64,000 nucleotides of DNA from the NCBI RefSeq assembly GCF_918797505.1, contig NC_092795.1, positions 31,421,131-31,485,130 of the forward strand, written 5' to 3'. The notes below the pieces were generated by a model, which had not been told where the DNA came from, did not search any database, and worked only from the letters and a program-made list of their open reading frames with translations. This document shows positions 12,617 to 25,759 of the stretch, piece after piece (positions within the stretch are counted from its first letter, which is position 1; every line of letters begins with the position of its first letter). A program made the position numbers and the translations under genes. The stretch comes from Bemisia tabaci. Taxonomy: Eukaryota > Arthropoda > Insecta > Hemiptera > Aleyrodidae.

Positions 12617-15600
12617 ATGAATCGCCCATGGGGCCCTGATATTCTCGGCGTTTTGCGAGGAATTCAGTTGGTGGCCAATGCAAGTCTCAAGCAGCAAGAA
12701 AAAATCTGTCAGCAGAAATGGGCGAATTCCAGTGTCAAAGATCTTGTTTGTGATAACAAAGTTGTTGAAGAGAAAATTCAAAGTCTCCTGTCAGGACCTC
12801 CATCTATACAGGTAATGCTACCAAGAACGTTATGACTGTGAAACTGCAGGAAAATGTATCTGGGTTTGAGATGTACCTACCTAGCAGATTCCTGTCATAT
12901 TTGATCAAATAAATGAAAAAAATACTTGATGTCCTTTCTTGAAAACTAGACTGATTTTTCTTCTCTATGTGAAAAATTCTCTGTGGATTTCAAGCAATAG
13001 CCTTCTCTGACAAAATTAAATAGGAGCAGAGATTTTGATAAACTGCTAACGAGGTAGGTACACGTTCCTGCAGTTTGACCCTCAAAAAGCAGCAAGCTGG
13101 AAACACTTGCTTCGAAAGTCAGCCATGTGACTTCTATGCCCACGGAATCGTGAAGGTGGCGTATGGGTAAAATGACAGATGAAGATGGTGACGACGTAGA
13201 ATAGTAAAGCGTACACACGCGCATATTTTATTCTGGTTATCTAGATTTTTTGGTGTCTGCACTTTGCAAAGGACTATTTACATTGCATTTCACCTCGAAT
13301 CTGGTAGGTAAGATTCACTCAACAATCGAAACTGGTGGCTCTTATCCAGCCTCATTCCATTCGATTGATCTGCAATTTTGAGTTTTGCTCTCCGTGTATA
13401 CTCATAGAAGGATTTCAGGACAAAAATTATTCAAATTTTTCATCTTCTGTGAATGTCGCAAGAGAAATAATTTTCCTATTGAACACCCCTCTGCACTAAG
13501 TAAAATTACTTGAAAGTAATTTTTTATTAAATTTATCGATTTAAGTTGTTAAACATTGGCTTTTGAAGCTCAGGGAATTTAAGAAGCAAATAAATAAACA
13601 TAGAAATACTCATAGTATTTCTGAGTGTACGGATCAATATATTTGTTGTAAAAAAATAGGATGATAGATTAGTGCTGGGTCAAAACCATTCAGTGGGAAA
13701 GCAAGGCCCAAAAATTTCAGTTAGAATAAAAAAATTTAGCTTTTCTTCCTGAGTGTCAGTGCAAGACTCAAATGTTTTGCTTTAATTCGATTTTTGGAAT
13801 TTTTTGGCCTTGCTTTTTCTGCAGAACAATGTGGACCCAGTAGTATTCTATCATCCTCTTCTTTAATGTTTTGGCCCACATTTTTCAGCGTTTTTTTCTT
13901 GTCTGTTGTTAAATGAACCATGAACTGCCTGATTTATTATTTGTATTTTTCACTTTCAGGTTGACAAGATTATTACAGAAACTCTTCAAAGATCATCTAT
14001 GGTTTTTGAGGGAATCAAAGGTTATATTGTCTATTACCAAGGTAAGACTTAGGGGTTTTGTTTTTTCAGCTCTCTTTGCTTCCTTTTTTACTTTTTGCTC
14101 TTAGTACCATTAACGTATTAAGTTTTGAATGCTGCCAGTTATTCTTTGCAATGTTTAGAGTCGAATTTTCTTACTTTTTTTCAGTTAAGTAATTTCCAAC
14201 AAAATTAGTGTTAATGAAAACCCGGATATTTAAATCGATAATTGTGATCAATTTTCTTGTAGCCGCTGTCTTTCCCCATCACCCAGATTACCTATCTGCC
14301 ATTTTTCAATGGGAAGCTACAGTTTGTATATTTTTCCAGGTGTTACCAGTGAAGGCGTAAATGAAAACCATCATTTTTCTGATTTTAACGGTGGGAAAGA
14401 AGATTATGCCTATGAAATAGATGCTCTATTACGACAACAGGCTGAACGTGATTTACAGCAATACAAAAATTCAAAGCAAACGCCATCTGCAAGTAGTAAT
14501 CAGCCTATTCAGATCATTTATACAGAAGAAAATACCAATCAAGCCCCTAAATCATTAAACATGTCCAATATGTCTCAATCAGAAAAACGCAGTTCTGATC
14601 AAATTCCGACAAAGGATACTTCATCAGTATTAGCGTCGCTTGAAACACCACCGAAGGTCCTCTCTACACCACAGTCTGGACCAAGTCATGGATCCCGAAG
14701 CAAGACACACAACCTTGAGAAGATAGAAAAGAAAAGGCAACAGGTAAACTATTAACCATGTATAACTATTTATTTTGTTGAGGACAAACCTTTAACTAAC
14801 CTCAGTAGGTAGTGAAAATTCCGAACGATTGTCGGGTTTAAATGATCAGTTAGACTAAAATTTAGCTGCTCTGATGGGAGAGGATCATCAAATCTATAAA
14901 AAAAATTGCGGCAAAATTATAAAGGCAAATATATTTCCCTCCAACTTCACTTGATGATCTCACCCTCTGAGTCCTGTTTTGTAGTTGAAGAAGATATAAT
15001 TGTGTGCTGTATCTCGTTTTCAATGAACATTATTCCATTGTCCTAATGATTTCCTGCTTGTTAACAAGTTCCTTCTCACTTTTTACATTTCTTCAGCAGT
15101 GTAGCACTCAAAGCTTAAGAGGCGATTGATTTGGTCAAAATACAGGGAAGTCAAAAATGATGTGTGGGAAAACAAAAACTTAGGTAACGATGCCCTATTC
15201 TGTTGTTGAATATCGCTTTAACTTCACAACTTCACTCAAGATTTTTTCCTGACATAATGCACTGTTCAAAGAGAACCGTCAGATATTCACCCCACATACT
15301 TTTAAAATGTCCTTAACACATGATCAAGAACTGAAAATGAAAAAAAAGGAAGCATAAGTACTGGTTATCAGGTTTCATTACAATTAAATACAGTAAGACC
15401 TGGATTTATCAGATTTCACGGGACCGGAGGCCAAGTCTGTTGAATCGCGGAATCGGTTCAATCGCGCTGGTGGGTCTCGCTGAAGGAACCAGAGGATCGA
15501 TCCGTTTAATCGCGGAATCCGATAATTCGAGGTCTCTTTGTATTATGTGTGGAGAAAGAATGAAAAATTGAGAATGGGGTTACAGCTTTTTTGCTTTGGG

Positions 15601-18600
15601 CAGCAATATTCAAGAGTGCGCTTGTGAAGTATGTGGAGAGTTCTTAGCCTCCCTATTTTTTTGATCGACCTTTCCATTTTGAAAACCCTTTTTTCCCCCT
15701 TAGAATTCCCAGAAGTGATGACCTTTTATTTTGCTCTTTATTGATAAATTTTCGGAATTTTTCATGTTGACAAGTGTGAGCTTGCCCTTTTCCTTTTCTT
15801 TTGACCTGTTAGGCAACAGTGGTTGCAAGGTTGGGAAGTTTCTATATTGCTGCTGGCTGATTATTGAAATCGATGGACAAAACAATAGGCAAACGGGTCA
15901 AAGGGAAAATGAAGCAATCATAATGGTTGAAACAGGTGGTCATCATAGACTAAGGAGGAAAGTGGACTAACTATAGGGTCTCAGGTAGGCTGCTGTCAAT
16001 TGCAACTGCGATTGCCACCACCCGCTTCCACTGGGAGGATCGCTCAATTTTCTCTTTGTCTCATTTGTCTATAGCTTTGCCTATCAATTTCAATCATCAA
16101 CCTGCTAGTACTCTCTAGCTCATACTGATTCATGACCTATTTTTATGATTAAATCATCTAGTCAACCACTCTTACTCAGAATTCTCTTTGTCTCTGCCCC
16201 CTGATAATTCATTTTAGTTCATTATTCTATTTCAAAATGTAATGCTGCTATTATCAGCTTTTCTATATTGTGATCAGTTGAATGAGGTTGCCAAACAACG
16301 TGCCGTTCCATCTACTCGTTTGAGCCGCATGTTTTCCTTCGGAACGCTAGCAGCTGGCCTAGGTGTTGGGACAATAGCAGAAATAACTCGCCGCTCCCTA
16401 GGGTTACATGATGCTCCTTCTTCCTCAGGTGCTACATTGGATAAAGCATTTCTCACCCCAGCAAATGCACAAAGAATCGTCAACACCTTGTGCAAAGTCA
16501 GAGGTACTATCATTAATTTACTTAATTTAATCTCCACAGAATTAATGTATAAACTGATTAGTGCATTTACTTAAACAAGTCTATTGATGTTAGAACTTAT
16601 TAAGTTGAAACACCAGCAACAGTGCTGGTTGGTTATATGGTTAAAGTAGTTTGTTGAGAGCGCCAGGGTTCTTGTTCCAAATCCCAGGCATGCAGATAAT
16701 GCTCGATCAGACGCATGTCTGGGTGTAAGAAAAAGCTTTTAAGATAAGAAATAAAGGCTAATTTTTAGCATTTGTTGATCAAAAATAAAAGGAAATAAGG
16801 AGAAAAAGGTCCTTTTTTTTAAAATTGGAGGGAAATTTTGGGGAAAGTTGAGCAGAAAAATGATGAAAGTTGGTGCGTAGGCTTGTGAAAACATGTAAGC
16901 TTGAAAGATTCTGCACCTCTGCCCAATTTTTTTTAAGACACCTAAAGAATTGGTATTGTCACGTGGGTTCACAAATCGCTCCGAGATGGTTCCTCATAAG
17001 ATATTTAAACAATGCGCACTTGGCCTCATTTTATGGCCATAGAATACATTACTGCCAATTAGCCTATTTTCCACACATTTGATTCAATGTAACTTTCCGA
17101 AAATACAATCCTGATGCACTGTATCCAGAAACTCACCAAATTGGCTCAAATTTTGAAGAGCTTATTTTTTTTTCAAGAATAGAATAGAAGAATAGTCGAT
17201 TTTTCAACATAACGGAAATAAGACGCATCCTGTTGCACCCCATCTTCATATATCAAATTATGTCACTTTTAAAATATGATCAACTCAGATGAGTTTCAAG
17301 AATTACTTTTAGGTTTCCGCTAGATTTTCAATTTGTTTAATACATCGGAAAAATTTTGAGCAATGCTTGAACACAAAAATAAGGACTAATTGAGGATGTG
17401 TTCCAAAATGACTTCTATATTTTTTGTCATGCAGGTGCTGCTTTGAAGATCGGTCAGATTCTTAGTATTCAAGATAACAACACTATAAGTCCGGAGTTTC
17501 AAGAGGCTTTTGAAAGAGTGCGGCAGGCTGCTGATTTCATGCCAACATGGCAAGTTGAGGTACATATATCTTATTTTTTTGGTTTAGTGTGTAGGGCAAA
17601 AACTTATGAAAGTAATCCCTTAACCCCACCATAACTCTTGATATCCGGATTCCCATCTCAGGACTGAACATGTTGATGAAAAATATCTGTATTGTATACA
17701 TCTTAAGCTCGATTCAACTCAAAGCAAAATTGTAAATAGAGAAATCTTAAGGGAAGTAACCCCAAGAGAAGGTGTCTCTGGGTAGGATATGATGCATAAC
17801 GCAGAAGACTTATTTTGACCCATAAACGCAACGACTGACTGGAACTCTTTGCATCGTACCATTATGTCTTCAAGTTGACATTCCAATCAAATAATTACAT
17901 TTAAATAAAGTAGATGTGTCGTTACTGGATCTGTAATGTTAAAATCAATAATCTGCGAAGCTCAAATAATATCTTTTTAAAATAATATGACGAGTTTTTA
18001 TTTTGGATGAAAATCATCCATTTGGTCTAATCTTCTCTCCCGCAGTAAAAGAGGAAATAATCATTTTAACGAGGAATTTTCTTGTTTTTCAGAAAGTACT
18101 AACATCGCAACTGGGTCCTGATTGGAGATCCAAATTAGATGTTTTTGAAGATAAACCATTTGCCGCTGCATCAATAGGTCAGGTTCACTATGGGGTGCTC
18201 AAAGACGGAACAGAGGTTGCCATCAAAATTCAGTACCCTGGTGTTGCAGAGGGCATAGAGAGCGATATAAACAACCTTGTCTCAGTCATGAAAATTTGGA
18301 ACATATTTCCTGAAGGTATCTATCTATGATTTTGCCATTAATGTCAAAAAACTTTCTCATGACGTGTCGTGCATTCTAAATTCTACCAACTCTCACATAG
18401 AAAATAAGGAAGATTTTATTTATCCATAATGGAGCTTTTGCATATGTCAGGAATTTGCAAATAAAGTAACTTTTCTGCGGTGAAATTTCACGTGAGATGC
18501 CATGGTGTCCCTGGTGTTCTTTAAACTGAGCTCCTGAGCTTGCGTTAGGTTGTTTTCAAAAAAAAATTATTTCAAGAAATGCTTTGACAATAAATGACTG

Positions 18601-21600
18601 TCTTTAATCAGTATGCTATTCTGTGATTTTCTTGTCTCATGATACCAATAAGTAGTTTAAAAGTGAAAAATTGTTGTTCTCAGGAATGTTCATTGACAAT
18701 GTTGTCGAAGTTGCCAAACGAGAGCTCTCCTGGGAAGTGGATTACGTCCGTGAAAGAGAATGTACCTTGAAATTCAAAGAACTTCTGAAGCCTTATCCAG
18801 AATATAAAGTACCTGATGTAGTTGGTATGTATTCTTATATTTTTCATCCACATCATGAACGATTCGTAACGAATGCGGTTAAGTTTTCAAACAGAACTAA
18901 TTTCTGTGGTCTCTCAAATATTTGGACAACAAGTATTTTGAATCAGAAGTATTTAGACAAATTTGGCAAATATGCACTGGCCAAAACTCCTTAGGAAGCC
19001 AATATTAAAAAAAATTTCAAATGATTAAAATCAAACTGAAAGAAAGATGCATTGATGTGACAGGCTATTAGTACGTATCTACTTATTATTTGTTTTGCAT
19101 GTAAGTCCATTTTCTGATAGTGCAGATTTGCTCAGCTTTGTTCACCCTAACAGCCTAAAGTCCTTTTTTTCTTGTATAATTTCATTTAAATATTTATTAT
19201 CCTTGAATCCTAAATTCAAAGAGCTTTTATTCATGTAATGTACCTGTTTGAAAGAATTTTATTGAAATGTTCTTAGGGGTTCATATTATGTAGTCATATA
19301 ACTGTAGTATTCATAATATTCTAATCAAGTCATCGTAATATCATTTTCCGACTATTTTTTCATTTTTTCCCTTCTACTTATTTTTATTTTTACATCTGGT
19401 GCGTACATGTTATTAAATTGTTTAGACAGTGGTCGTCCCGACTCAGATTCGCCATTTTTTTTTGCAGATGAGCTGTGTTCGGAACAAGTGTTCACAACAA
19501 CTTTTGTTGAAGGTGTTCCTGTTGATAAGTGTGTAGATATGGATGAAGCTACACGGAAACATATTTGTTATCTAGTCATGCAGTTGTGTTTAAGGGAGCT
19601 CTTCACATTCAGATACATGCAAACGGATCCTAATTGGTCTAATTTCTTTTACAATCCAGAAACAAGGCAGGTGTGTGGCGTACCTCTTAATTTAATAATT
19701 CAAAAGCACATACATACCACCATACAATGAATAAGCACTGGAAAATGAAATTTGTTTGAATAAAATATCAGTTTCCGAGTTTAACACAAGTGCACCAAGC
19801 TGCATTTTGGAAAAAAATTAACAGGGACAAGAGATGTAAAATAAAATTTCATTTTGCTGAAATGTTGAATTTTATTTTACGTGAAATTTCAGCGATCAGG
19901 GGCTGTGTATGCAACTCGCAACAATTATCCAAGAATCCGTGGAAAAACTTCAAAATTTGACTCATGATATTTTTTTTTAAAAAAAATTTCATAACAAAAG
20001 TTTCTCTGTTTCCATGCACACACAATTTCATTTAATAAAGTTTCTTGAAATGTTGCTAGTCTGTGTAGGGACAGTTTTGAATTCACTTACTCGTTACTTT
20101 TCATCTGCCAAAAATTCAAAGTAAAAAAAACATATATGTAGAACGAGAGAATAAACTTTTAACTTCGTCCTCAACATCAAGTCCTAAAAAAGATTAAACC
20201 TCAAACTTCTCTCTTTAAGTTCTAACTTGGTGCATTTTACAAAAATGTGAATGCAGAATGTCGCATCCCTAAATTTCAAAGACCTTTTTTTCAAAAGACC
20301 CTCCTGACTCTTTTAATGCAGTTATGTACAAATTTTATATGTTTTTGCAGTTGGTTTTGTTGGATTTTGGAGCATCAAGAGGCTACAGTTCAGAATTTTT
20401 AGACAAGTACGTGGAGATTATAAAAGCAGCTGCCGATGGGGATAGAGCCGAAGTTTTACGTCTCTCTCAGCAAATGGGATTTTTGACTGGATTCGAATCG
20501 AAGGTACAGTCTTTTAAATACTTACACTGGTAAAATAAGAGCAATTTGTTTCAGATTACCAGGAATAAAGGGACGTCCATAGATGGGATAGTTTTCGGGA
20601 AATCATATTATTGACAATAAATGCTTTTTCCGCAAAAAAAAATAAATTTTCTGCGATAGCAGAAATTTTATTTTACAATTGACTCATTCAGCAAGGAAAA
20701 AGTATTTCAAAGGTTTAGCTTTTTGTGTCATTTGAACTTTGTTCATCGCAAGCGAGCCTTCCTTCGTGGCAACATAATTATTTAAGTCCACATTTCCATT
20801 TTGTAATTTGCTTTATGATCTAACTTAACATACGACTTTTACTTATTTCAATAAACTTTCAAGTATATATGTCTAGATTTTTGCAGAATCAGCCTAACTT
20901 TATCAGATGTTGCCTAATTTTCTCTGCTTTATTTTTGTAACAAATATCAAAGCAACGCTGAAACTTAAAATTTTGTGAGTTTATTCTTCATGATCTCAGC
21001 TAAATTCACAGAACGTTTGAATGCATTAAATAGTTTAGTTCTTGGATGAACAATTAAAACATGTGAGAAAATTCGGCAACATGAAATGTAGTTAGGCCAA
21101 TTTAAGTATAAACCGTCCAAATATAATGTAAATGTTAGTAAATCCTTTTTTATAATTTTCAATTGTATTTTCTGATCTTTTCAGATAATGGAAGAATCTC
21201 ACGTGGATGCCGTAATGATCCTCGGTGAGGTTTTTGATAAAGATGCTGGAGAGTTTGATTTTGGTCTCCAACAAACAACTGGAAAAATCCAAAAATTGGT
21301 GCCCACCATAATTACTCACAGACTCTGCCCCCCTCCCGAGGAAATTTATTCACTTCATCGTAAACTATCAGGTGAGGAGTTTTTGCCTTCTTAAGAGTAC
21401 GTTAGAGAATATAAGAAAAAAGATCCGTCCTCTTTGGAGGGAATTTCCAAGGAAAGGTATTTCCAAAGAAGAAAAGTAATTTTACAAGTGAAAATTTTCG
21501 ATCGGCAATTTTCATGATTTCCGATCATACTTTTACCTCTAAATAAAGATTTCTCAGCTCTTAATGTAATTAAAAACAATGCCACATATGTGGGCGATTT

Positions 21601-21769
21601 TAAGGTAACTTTCTTTTCTGTTCAGTTTTCTTTATTTTTAGTTATACGAATTAAAAATTTGTATTATTGTTTTTCAGGAGTGTTTCTTCTCTGCGCAAAA
21701 CTGAAAGTGAAAATGGCCTGCAGACAAATGTTTCTTGATGTCTACAAGTCTTACAAAAAAGGTCTATGA
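12617..21769 (+). CDS. COQ8: COQ8/ADCK3 atypical kinase-like protein for coenzyme Q synthesis
   Basis: UbiB-family protein of the mitochondrial inner membrane matrix side; its ATPase activity supports the coenzyme Q biosynthetic complex. Eleven coding exons: 12617-12811, 13960-14041, 14340-14743, 16278-16503, 17435-17559, 18093-18315, 18684-18824, 19468-19670, 20351-20503, 21185-21371 and 21678-21769. All are GT-AG with matching phases, giving 676 aa (human COQ8A is 647). The KxGQ motif is K307-IGQ. The alanine-rich loop that replaces the glycine-rich loop is AAASIGQ at 368-374. The VAIK lysine is K389, catalytic-loop-like QTDPNWSNF is at 517-525 (D519, N524) and DFG at 538-540. A hydrophobic glycine-rich segment ([14 protein letters not shown]) lies just before the kinase-like core and may be the membrane segment. 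Exon 3 encodes a low-complexity Ser/Gln/Asn-rich linker. A splice acceptor ends at 12613, just before the start codon, so a 5' UTR exon lies upstream. Identification is firm. Confidence 0.96.
15391..15540. mobile_element. pogo/Tigger-like MITE with TA duplication (150 bp)
   Basis: Left end TA|CAGTAAGACCTGGATTTATC, right end ATAATTCGAGGTCTCTTTG|TA. The ends are inverted copies of the CAGTRAGACCTCGATTTAT type known from pogo/Tigger elements, and TA flanks both sides. Lies in COQ8 intron 3. No ORF. A 78-bp relative sits at 22694-22771. Confidence 0.8.
15850..16107. mobile_element. TIR element, family B, in COQ8 intron 3
   Basis: Starts near GGCTGATTATTGAAATCGAT and ends with ATCAATTTCAATCATCAACC, an inverted match; the inner arm is GGACAAAACAATAGG against the complement of CTTTGCCTATC. 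Same family as 50165-50720 and 57860-58132. No transposase. Confidence 0.75.
16615..16740 (+). mobile_element. Possible tRNA-derived SINE remnant
   Basis: TGGTTATATGGTTAAAGTAG (near 16630) resembles a pol III A box. About 40 bases later AGGGTTCTTGTTCCAAATCC resembles a B-box region (GGTTCGAATCC) with mismatches. The spacing fits a tRNA head, but no full cloverleaf can be folded by eye, so a decayed SINE is only a suggestion. Confidence 0.35.
19786..20240. repeat. Diverged repeat in COQ8 intron 8
   Basis: AGTGCACCAAGCTGCATTTT near 19787 is loosely inverted by TAACTTGGTGCATTTTAC near 20223. The middle (TTGCTGAAATG, GCAACTCGCAACAATTATCC) matches DNA at about 10100-10200. Probably an old interspersed element; borders are uncertain. 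Confidence 0.45.
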
Positions 21770-22568
21770 TCATCGATTATTTTTGTACCATGAAAAGTAC
21801 AAATACGTGTCTCCTGTAATTCACCTCATTTGTCCCGGTGACTTTTATGTGCCGCACTTAACAAATTAATTGTAGGGCAAGTGACCTGTCAAGGTCGTAC
21901 TCAGACTCATCCTTTGAAAGAGGTAAAGTTGAATGTAGAGTAGCCACTTACTATTTAGAAATAATATTCTGTTTTAAGAAAGCCATGAAGGAGGGAAATT
22001 TTTAAAACTAAGATTTACTAATTGCAATAGTTGTTAGTGAACTAACCTATTCTCTCGACACATTGGAGGCTTTGTGGAGTTCCTATTAGTACTGGCGAAA
22101 ATAATATTATGAAGGTTGAAACAGACGCTTCTATTAAAATGTATTCCTCCGCTCGCACAATGAATAGGGGCCCTTCAAAAATTCCTCTCTGGTGGAGTAT
22201 GTATTTTAATTTTAGGCATTTCAGCTCTCCAGTAAAAGGGCAGAAACTAAAAAAAAAAGTGTTAAATAAAGAGTGTAGGTATTCAAAGTTTACTATTATT
22301 TTTAACTATGTTTTAAGCGCTAGAAGTGTCTCAGATCTGAAATAAATAATTTATATTGAAGTTCATGGACTTTTTAGCATAAAAATTCAATATGCGTAAA
22401 ATGGTTGGAGAAACATTTTCTTGGCTCTAAAAATTAGTGAATTGACCAGCAATTTCCCCAATTGACAGTGATATAGTGCATGGGAATGGGCCCCATTTTC
22501 TCAAGAGCTTTACAATGCCTCAAATTGGTGAAGAGAAAAGAGAAGAGAAGTAAAGTTTGGATTTTGGT

Positions 22569-22585
22569 CCCCCCCCCCCCCCCCC
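22569..22585. repeat. C17 homopolymer
   Basis: Seventeen uninterrupted cytosines after ATTTTGGT. Confidence 0.95.
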
Positions 22586-22693
22586 AAAGGAATTCAAGAC
22601 AGAGAGGTAGGAGAATCCTCTTCTCTTGTTCTGGTTTTTAGTAGATAATGGGCTGGAAAAGTATTTGGTTATCCCTTCTTTGCTTGTCAAATA

Positions 22694-22771
22694 CAGTGAG
22701 ACCTCAAATTATTTCGGTTTAACGGATTCGGCCTCCGGTCCCGTGAAATCCGATAAATCGAGGTCTTACTG
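22694..22771. mobile_element. pogo/Tigger-like mini-MITE with TA duplication (78 bp)
   Basis: TA|CAGTGAGACCTCAAATTATT on the left and AAATCGAGGTCTTACTG|TA on the right are inverted copies with TA on both sides. It shares the inner CGGCCTCCGGTCCCGTGAAA, in reverse orientation, with the 150-bp element at 15391. Confidence 0.85.
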
Positions 22772-23050
22772 TAATTCTGAAATTCAGGGTATCACAAATA
22801 TTGAATTTATCTCCTAAATTGATTCAAACTAATGTTTACAACTATCACAACCTTCCAATGAAAGGTTCTTAGTACTAGAAGTGACTCAGGTCTAAAAGTA
22901 ATCATTTAAATAATCAAGTATCAATGTTCGTTCATCTTAGCATAAAAATTTAACATCCAACAGGAGCGCACCAAGCCGCATAAAGTTAAAAGCGAGAAAA
23001 AGAGGTTTGAAGTTACATCCCTCAATTAGACTCAATAATAAAGAAAAAGT

Positions 23051-23305
23051 TGGACCACGTTAAACAGAAAGGAACCAAGCCACATCAGTTATTGCCAAAT
23101 TTAATTAGGCAATTTAATTTTTTACATGAAAACGGTTGTGCGGATTTTCGTGCAAATTTCAGTGGATTTTCTCCATAGTACGAAGCAAATTGCTTAGAAT
23201 CTTTAAAGGCATCCTCACAAACGTTCTTTCGTAAAAAATTAAATTACCTACTTAAATTTGACAACAGCTGATGTGGCTTGGTTCCTTTCTGTTAAACGCG
23301 GTCCA
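23051..23305. mobile_element. Foldback MITE, family A (well-preserved copy, 255 bp)
   Basis: The left end TGGACCACGTTAAACAGAAA and the right end TTTCTGTTAAACGCGGTCCA pair. The arms run on through GGAACCAAGCCACATCAG and its complement, then AATTTAATTTTTTAC. Second copy at 10553-10806. No ORF. Confidence 0.85.
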
Positions 23306-23712
23306 GTTAACCCACAATTTTCATGCTCAACATATTGTTTCTTGACCTTAAATTTTTGACAAGAGTAGATAGCATTAAAAACTTCTTCGAACTCATCTTC
23401 TATGCAGATGCGACTTGATGTGCAAAAGGCGGTCCAAATGACATGAAATTCATCTTTGTAGGTGTCTCTCTCCTTTATTCAGCTCGAGTTTTAATTAACT
23501 GTTTAGTTAAGTTGATGTTTAAGTAAGTTTTAACCCGTATGAGTGGAAGTGGTGGGAAAAGTTCAATAGAAAGCTTCTTCTCTCCATGTCTACCACACTT
23601 AATTTGAAATTCCCTGAATGTGTTTACTATGACTGTGATAAAAAAGTTCAACCAATGCACAACACTAATATCATGGTTTATTTATTTCTCCCAGCACCTT
23701 TGAAATCATTCT

Positions 23713-23963
23713 GCCGTGCTAAGGAAGAACGCTGTATGAACCTTCAGACGTTGCCAAATTTCCTTTGATTAAACGTGAATTTCTTGTTCAACTTATGAAT
23801 ATTTTCCTCCAAATTTTTCAGATAATTTTTTTCGCAATTTCACCTAAAGATTCTGAAATTTTCAAGTAAAAATATTCACAAATTTCCTTAAAAATGAGCA
23901 TCTTATTGACGGAAATTTGGCAACTCTTGAATGTTCATACGGCGTTCTTCCTCAGCACAGTAG
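23713..23963. mobile_element. TIR element, family D
   Basis: Left end GTGCTAAGGAAGAACGCTGT, right end ACGGCGTTCTTCCTCAGCAC. The inner parts CAGACGTTGCCAAATTTCC and GGAAATTTGGCAACTCTTG also pair. Related copies are at 59573-59817, 61645-61905, 63632-63875 and, interrupted, 53047-53860. Confidence 0.8.
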
Positions 23964-25431
23964 CATTGTGAAAGTTCCTCGTTTAGAATAGGGTATCTGT
24001 ATCGTTGATTTAGTGCTGCCACTTATGTTCGCTCGAAGTCCGAAATCAACAATAATCTAATGGCATAGAATAATGACTACCAGAAAGGCACGGTCGGTCA
24101 TCTTTACTTCAATTTTTGGAACCTCTTCACCTCTCATTTGGCTTACAGCTTTAATTTTCCCGCCAAAACAGTTCCGCTTTCATCCTGCAGCCCTGGCTTA
24201 ACCTGCTGTTTCCAATTTAGCTCAGAAACGGTCCCAAGTTCGCTTCTATAAGGTAGTAATGTCGATGGCCTAAGTGCAAAACCACGCACATCCATTGCCA
24301 TATATCACAATTTCCATCTCAATTTTATCTTTTTCATTGGAAAACAAGCCAACTCTATGGCTTGAAATTTATACAGAATATTCTGCTGACAAAGAAGATA
24401 AATCACGCAAGTTTTCGAGAAAATACGGTCACTAGTCTCCAAAAGAAAAAATAAATTTAAGAGAAAGTCTGCAACATCTTAAACGTGTTATGCCACGAGT
24501 TACATGGTGTTATATTTTGGCCATCGATATGTGATATTACTCTGATGGACAATTTGATCTTAGAAACCAACAGTTACCTTTCTAGCTGGTCATTATTTCA
24601 TGCTATTTGTTTGCTAATCTGCATTGACAATCAGACAAAAGAATTCCTACATTCATATTTTTATTTTTTGAAATTTACTTTTTATCAAAATTTTACAAGA
24701 CAACATAATCAAAACAACATAATTTAAAAAAATCGAAGTTTGAACAAAAAAAGGATTAGGTATTCAATTTACAGAGGTGATACGATCACTTAAACCCAAA
24801 ACAACAAACAAGCATTGCACCGGTACGAATGTCCTTCGTTACTTTCTAAAGAAACTAACCAACTATATTCTTGAAATCTCAAAGTGTGATTTTTTTACCT
24901 GAAGAAGCATTGAAGTTTAAAGGGGGCGAAAATGTCAACCTCACATAAGAAAAAGGCATTACAGTGTTTCGGAGTCTCCTCCGACAATTTCTTTTTTTAC
25001 GTTGAAACTACTAGATCATTCACTTAAGATCAGTGCTGAAGATACCATTGAAGTATGAAAAATATTCAATTGAAATCCCATCTCTTTACAAGCATTTCTT
25101 CCGATGTTAAAAATTAAAAACGTAATGGTAAATTCTGCAACACTCAAACTGAGAGGTGAGAGGTTTCCTTCAATTTTGGATAGTTATCTTGCAGGAAAAT
25201 CGAAATATAAATGGATATTCTGACTGCTCAAAATTGATGTGCAAGAGGGTATTAAATCCAGGCTGTTGAGAATTAATTTCAAGTTTGATAGATTGTTTCC
25301 AACTTTACACACATTAATTTTGACGCAAGTTTTCTAAGAAAAGAAGTACGTACAAAGTCAAACCTTGTGATATACTTCCAGCTCTTGAAACCTAAGTACT
25401 TGAAATCACCAGCGCCATTGATTGATCTGCG

Positions 25432-25519
25432 ATTTAAACCTATGGAAAAGGATCGATTATCAGGGATTTCGCTTCACAATGAAAAACTCAATAATCGATT
25501 CCTTGCCATAGTTTTAAAT
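25432..25519. mobile_element. Small foldback repeat (88 bp)
   Basis: Arm ATTTAAACCTATGGAAAAGG (25432 on) continues into ATCGATTAT. It is inverted by ATAATCGATTCCTTGCCATA and GTTTTAAAT (25491-25519). Spacer about 30 bp. Confidence 0.6.
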
Positions 25520-25759
25520 GAGAAAAAAACAATTTGTAGTTGTTGATTCACGCCTTGCCACTTTAATAGATATTTTTCATACAATAATTCATGACCAAGT
25601 ATGAAAGTCTCTTCTCTTGAACAGAGGAATCGGATCTGTTTGCTTGACAGAAATCTATAATCAATGATAAATCCTTAGTTACTTATCTACTTAGACGCTT
25701 AGAAAATAGAATACCTTCATCTTACTCTTAGGGTGCTTGATCAATCTGTCTTACAAAAG

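Larger units (their letters stand above)
21770..25759. other. Intergenic stretch COQ8 to mRpL48 (convergent)
   Basis: Both neighbouring genes end here. Candidate COQ8 poly(A) signals AATAAA are at 22265-22270 and 22341-22346. The rest holds a C17 tract, the TA-flanked MITE at 22694, the foldback at 23051, a family D element at 23713 and a small foldback at 25432. No further gene is supported. Confidence 0.55.

Noticed and set aside
16274..16537. 87-codon minus-strand frame
   Set aside because: Shadow of COQ8 exon 4, whose plus-strand reading matches the family.
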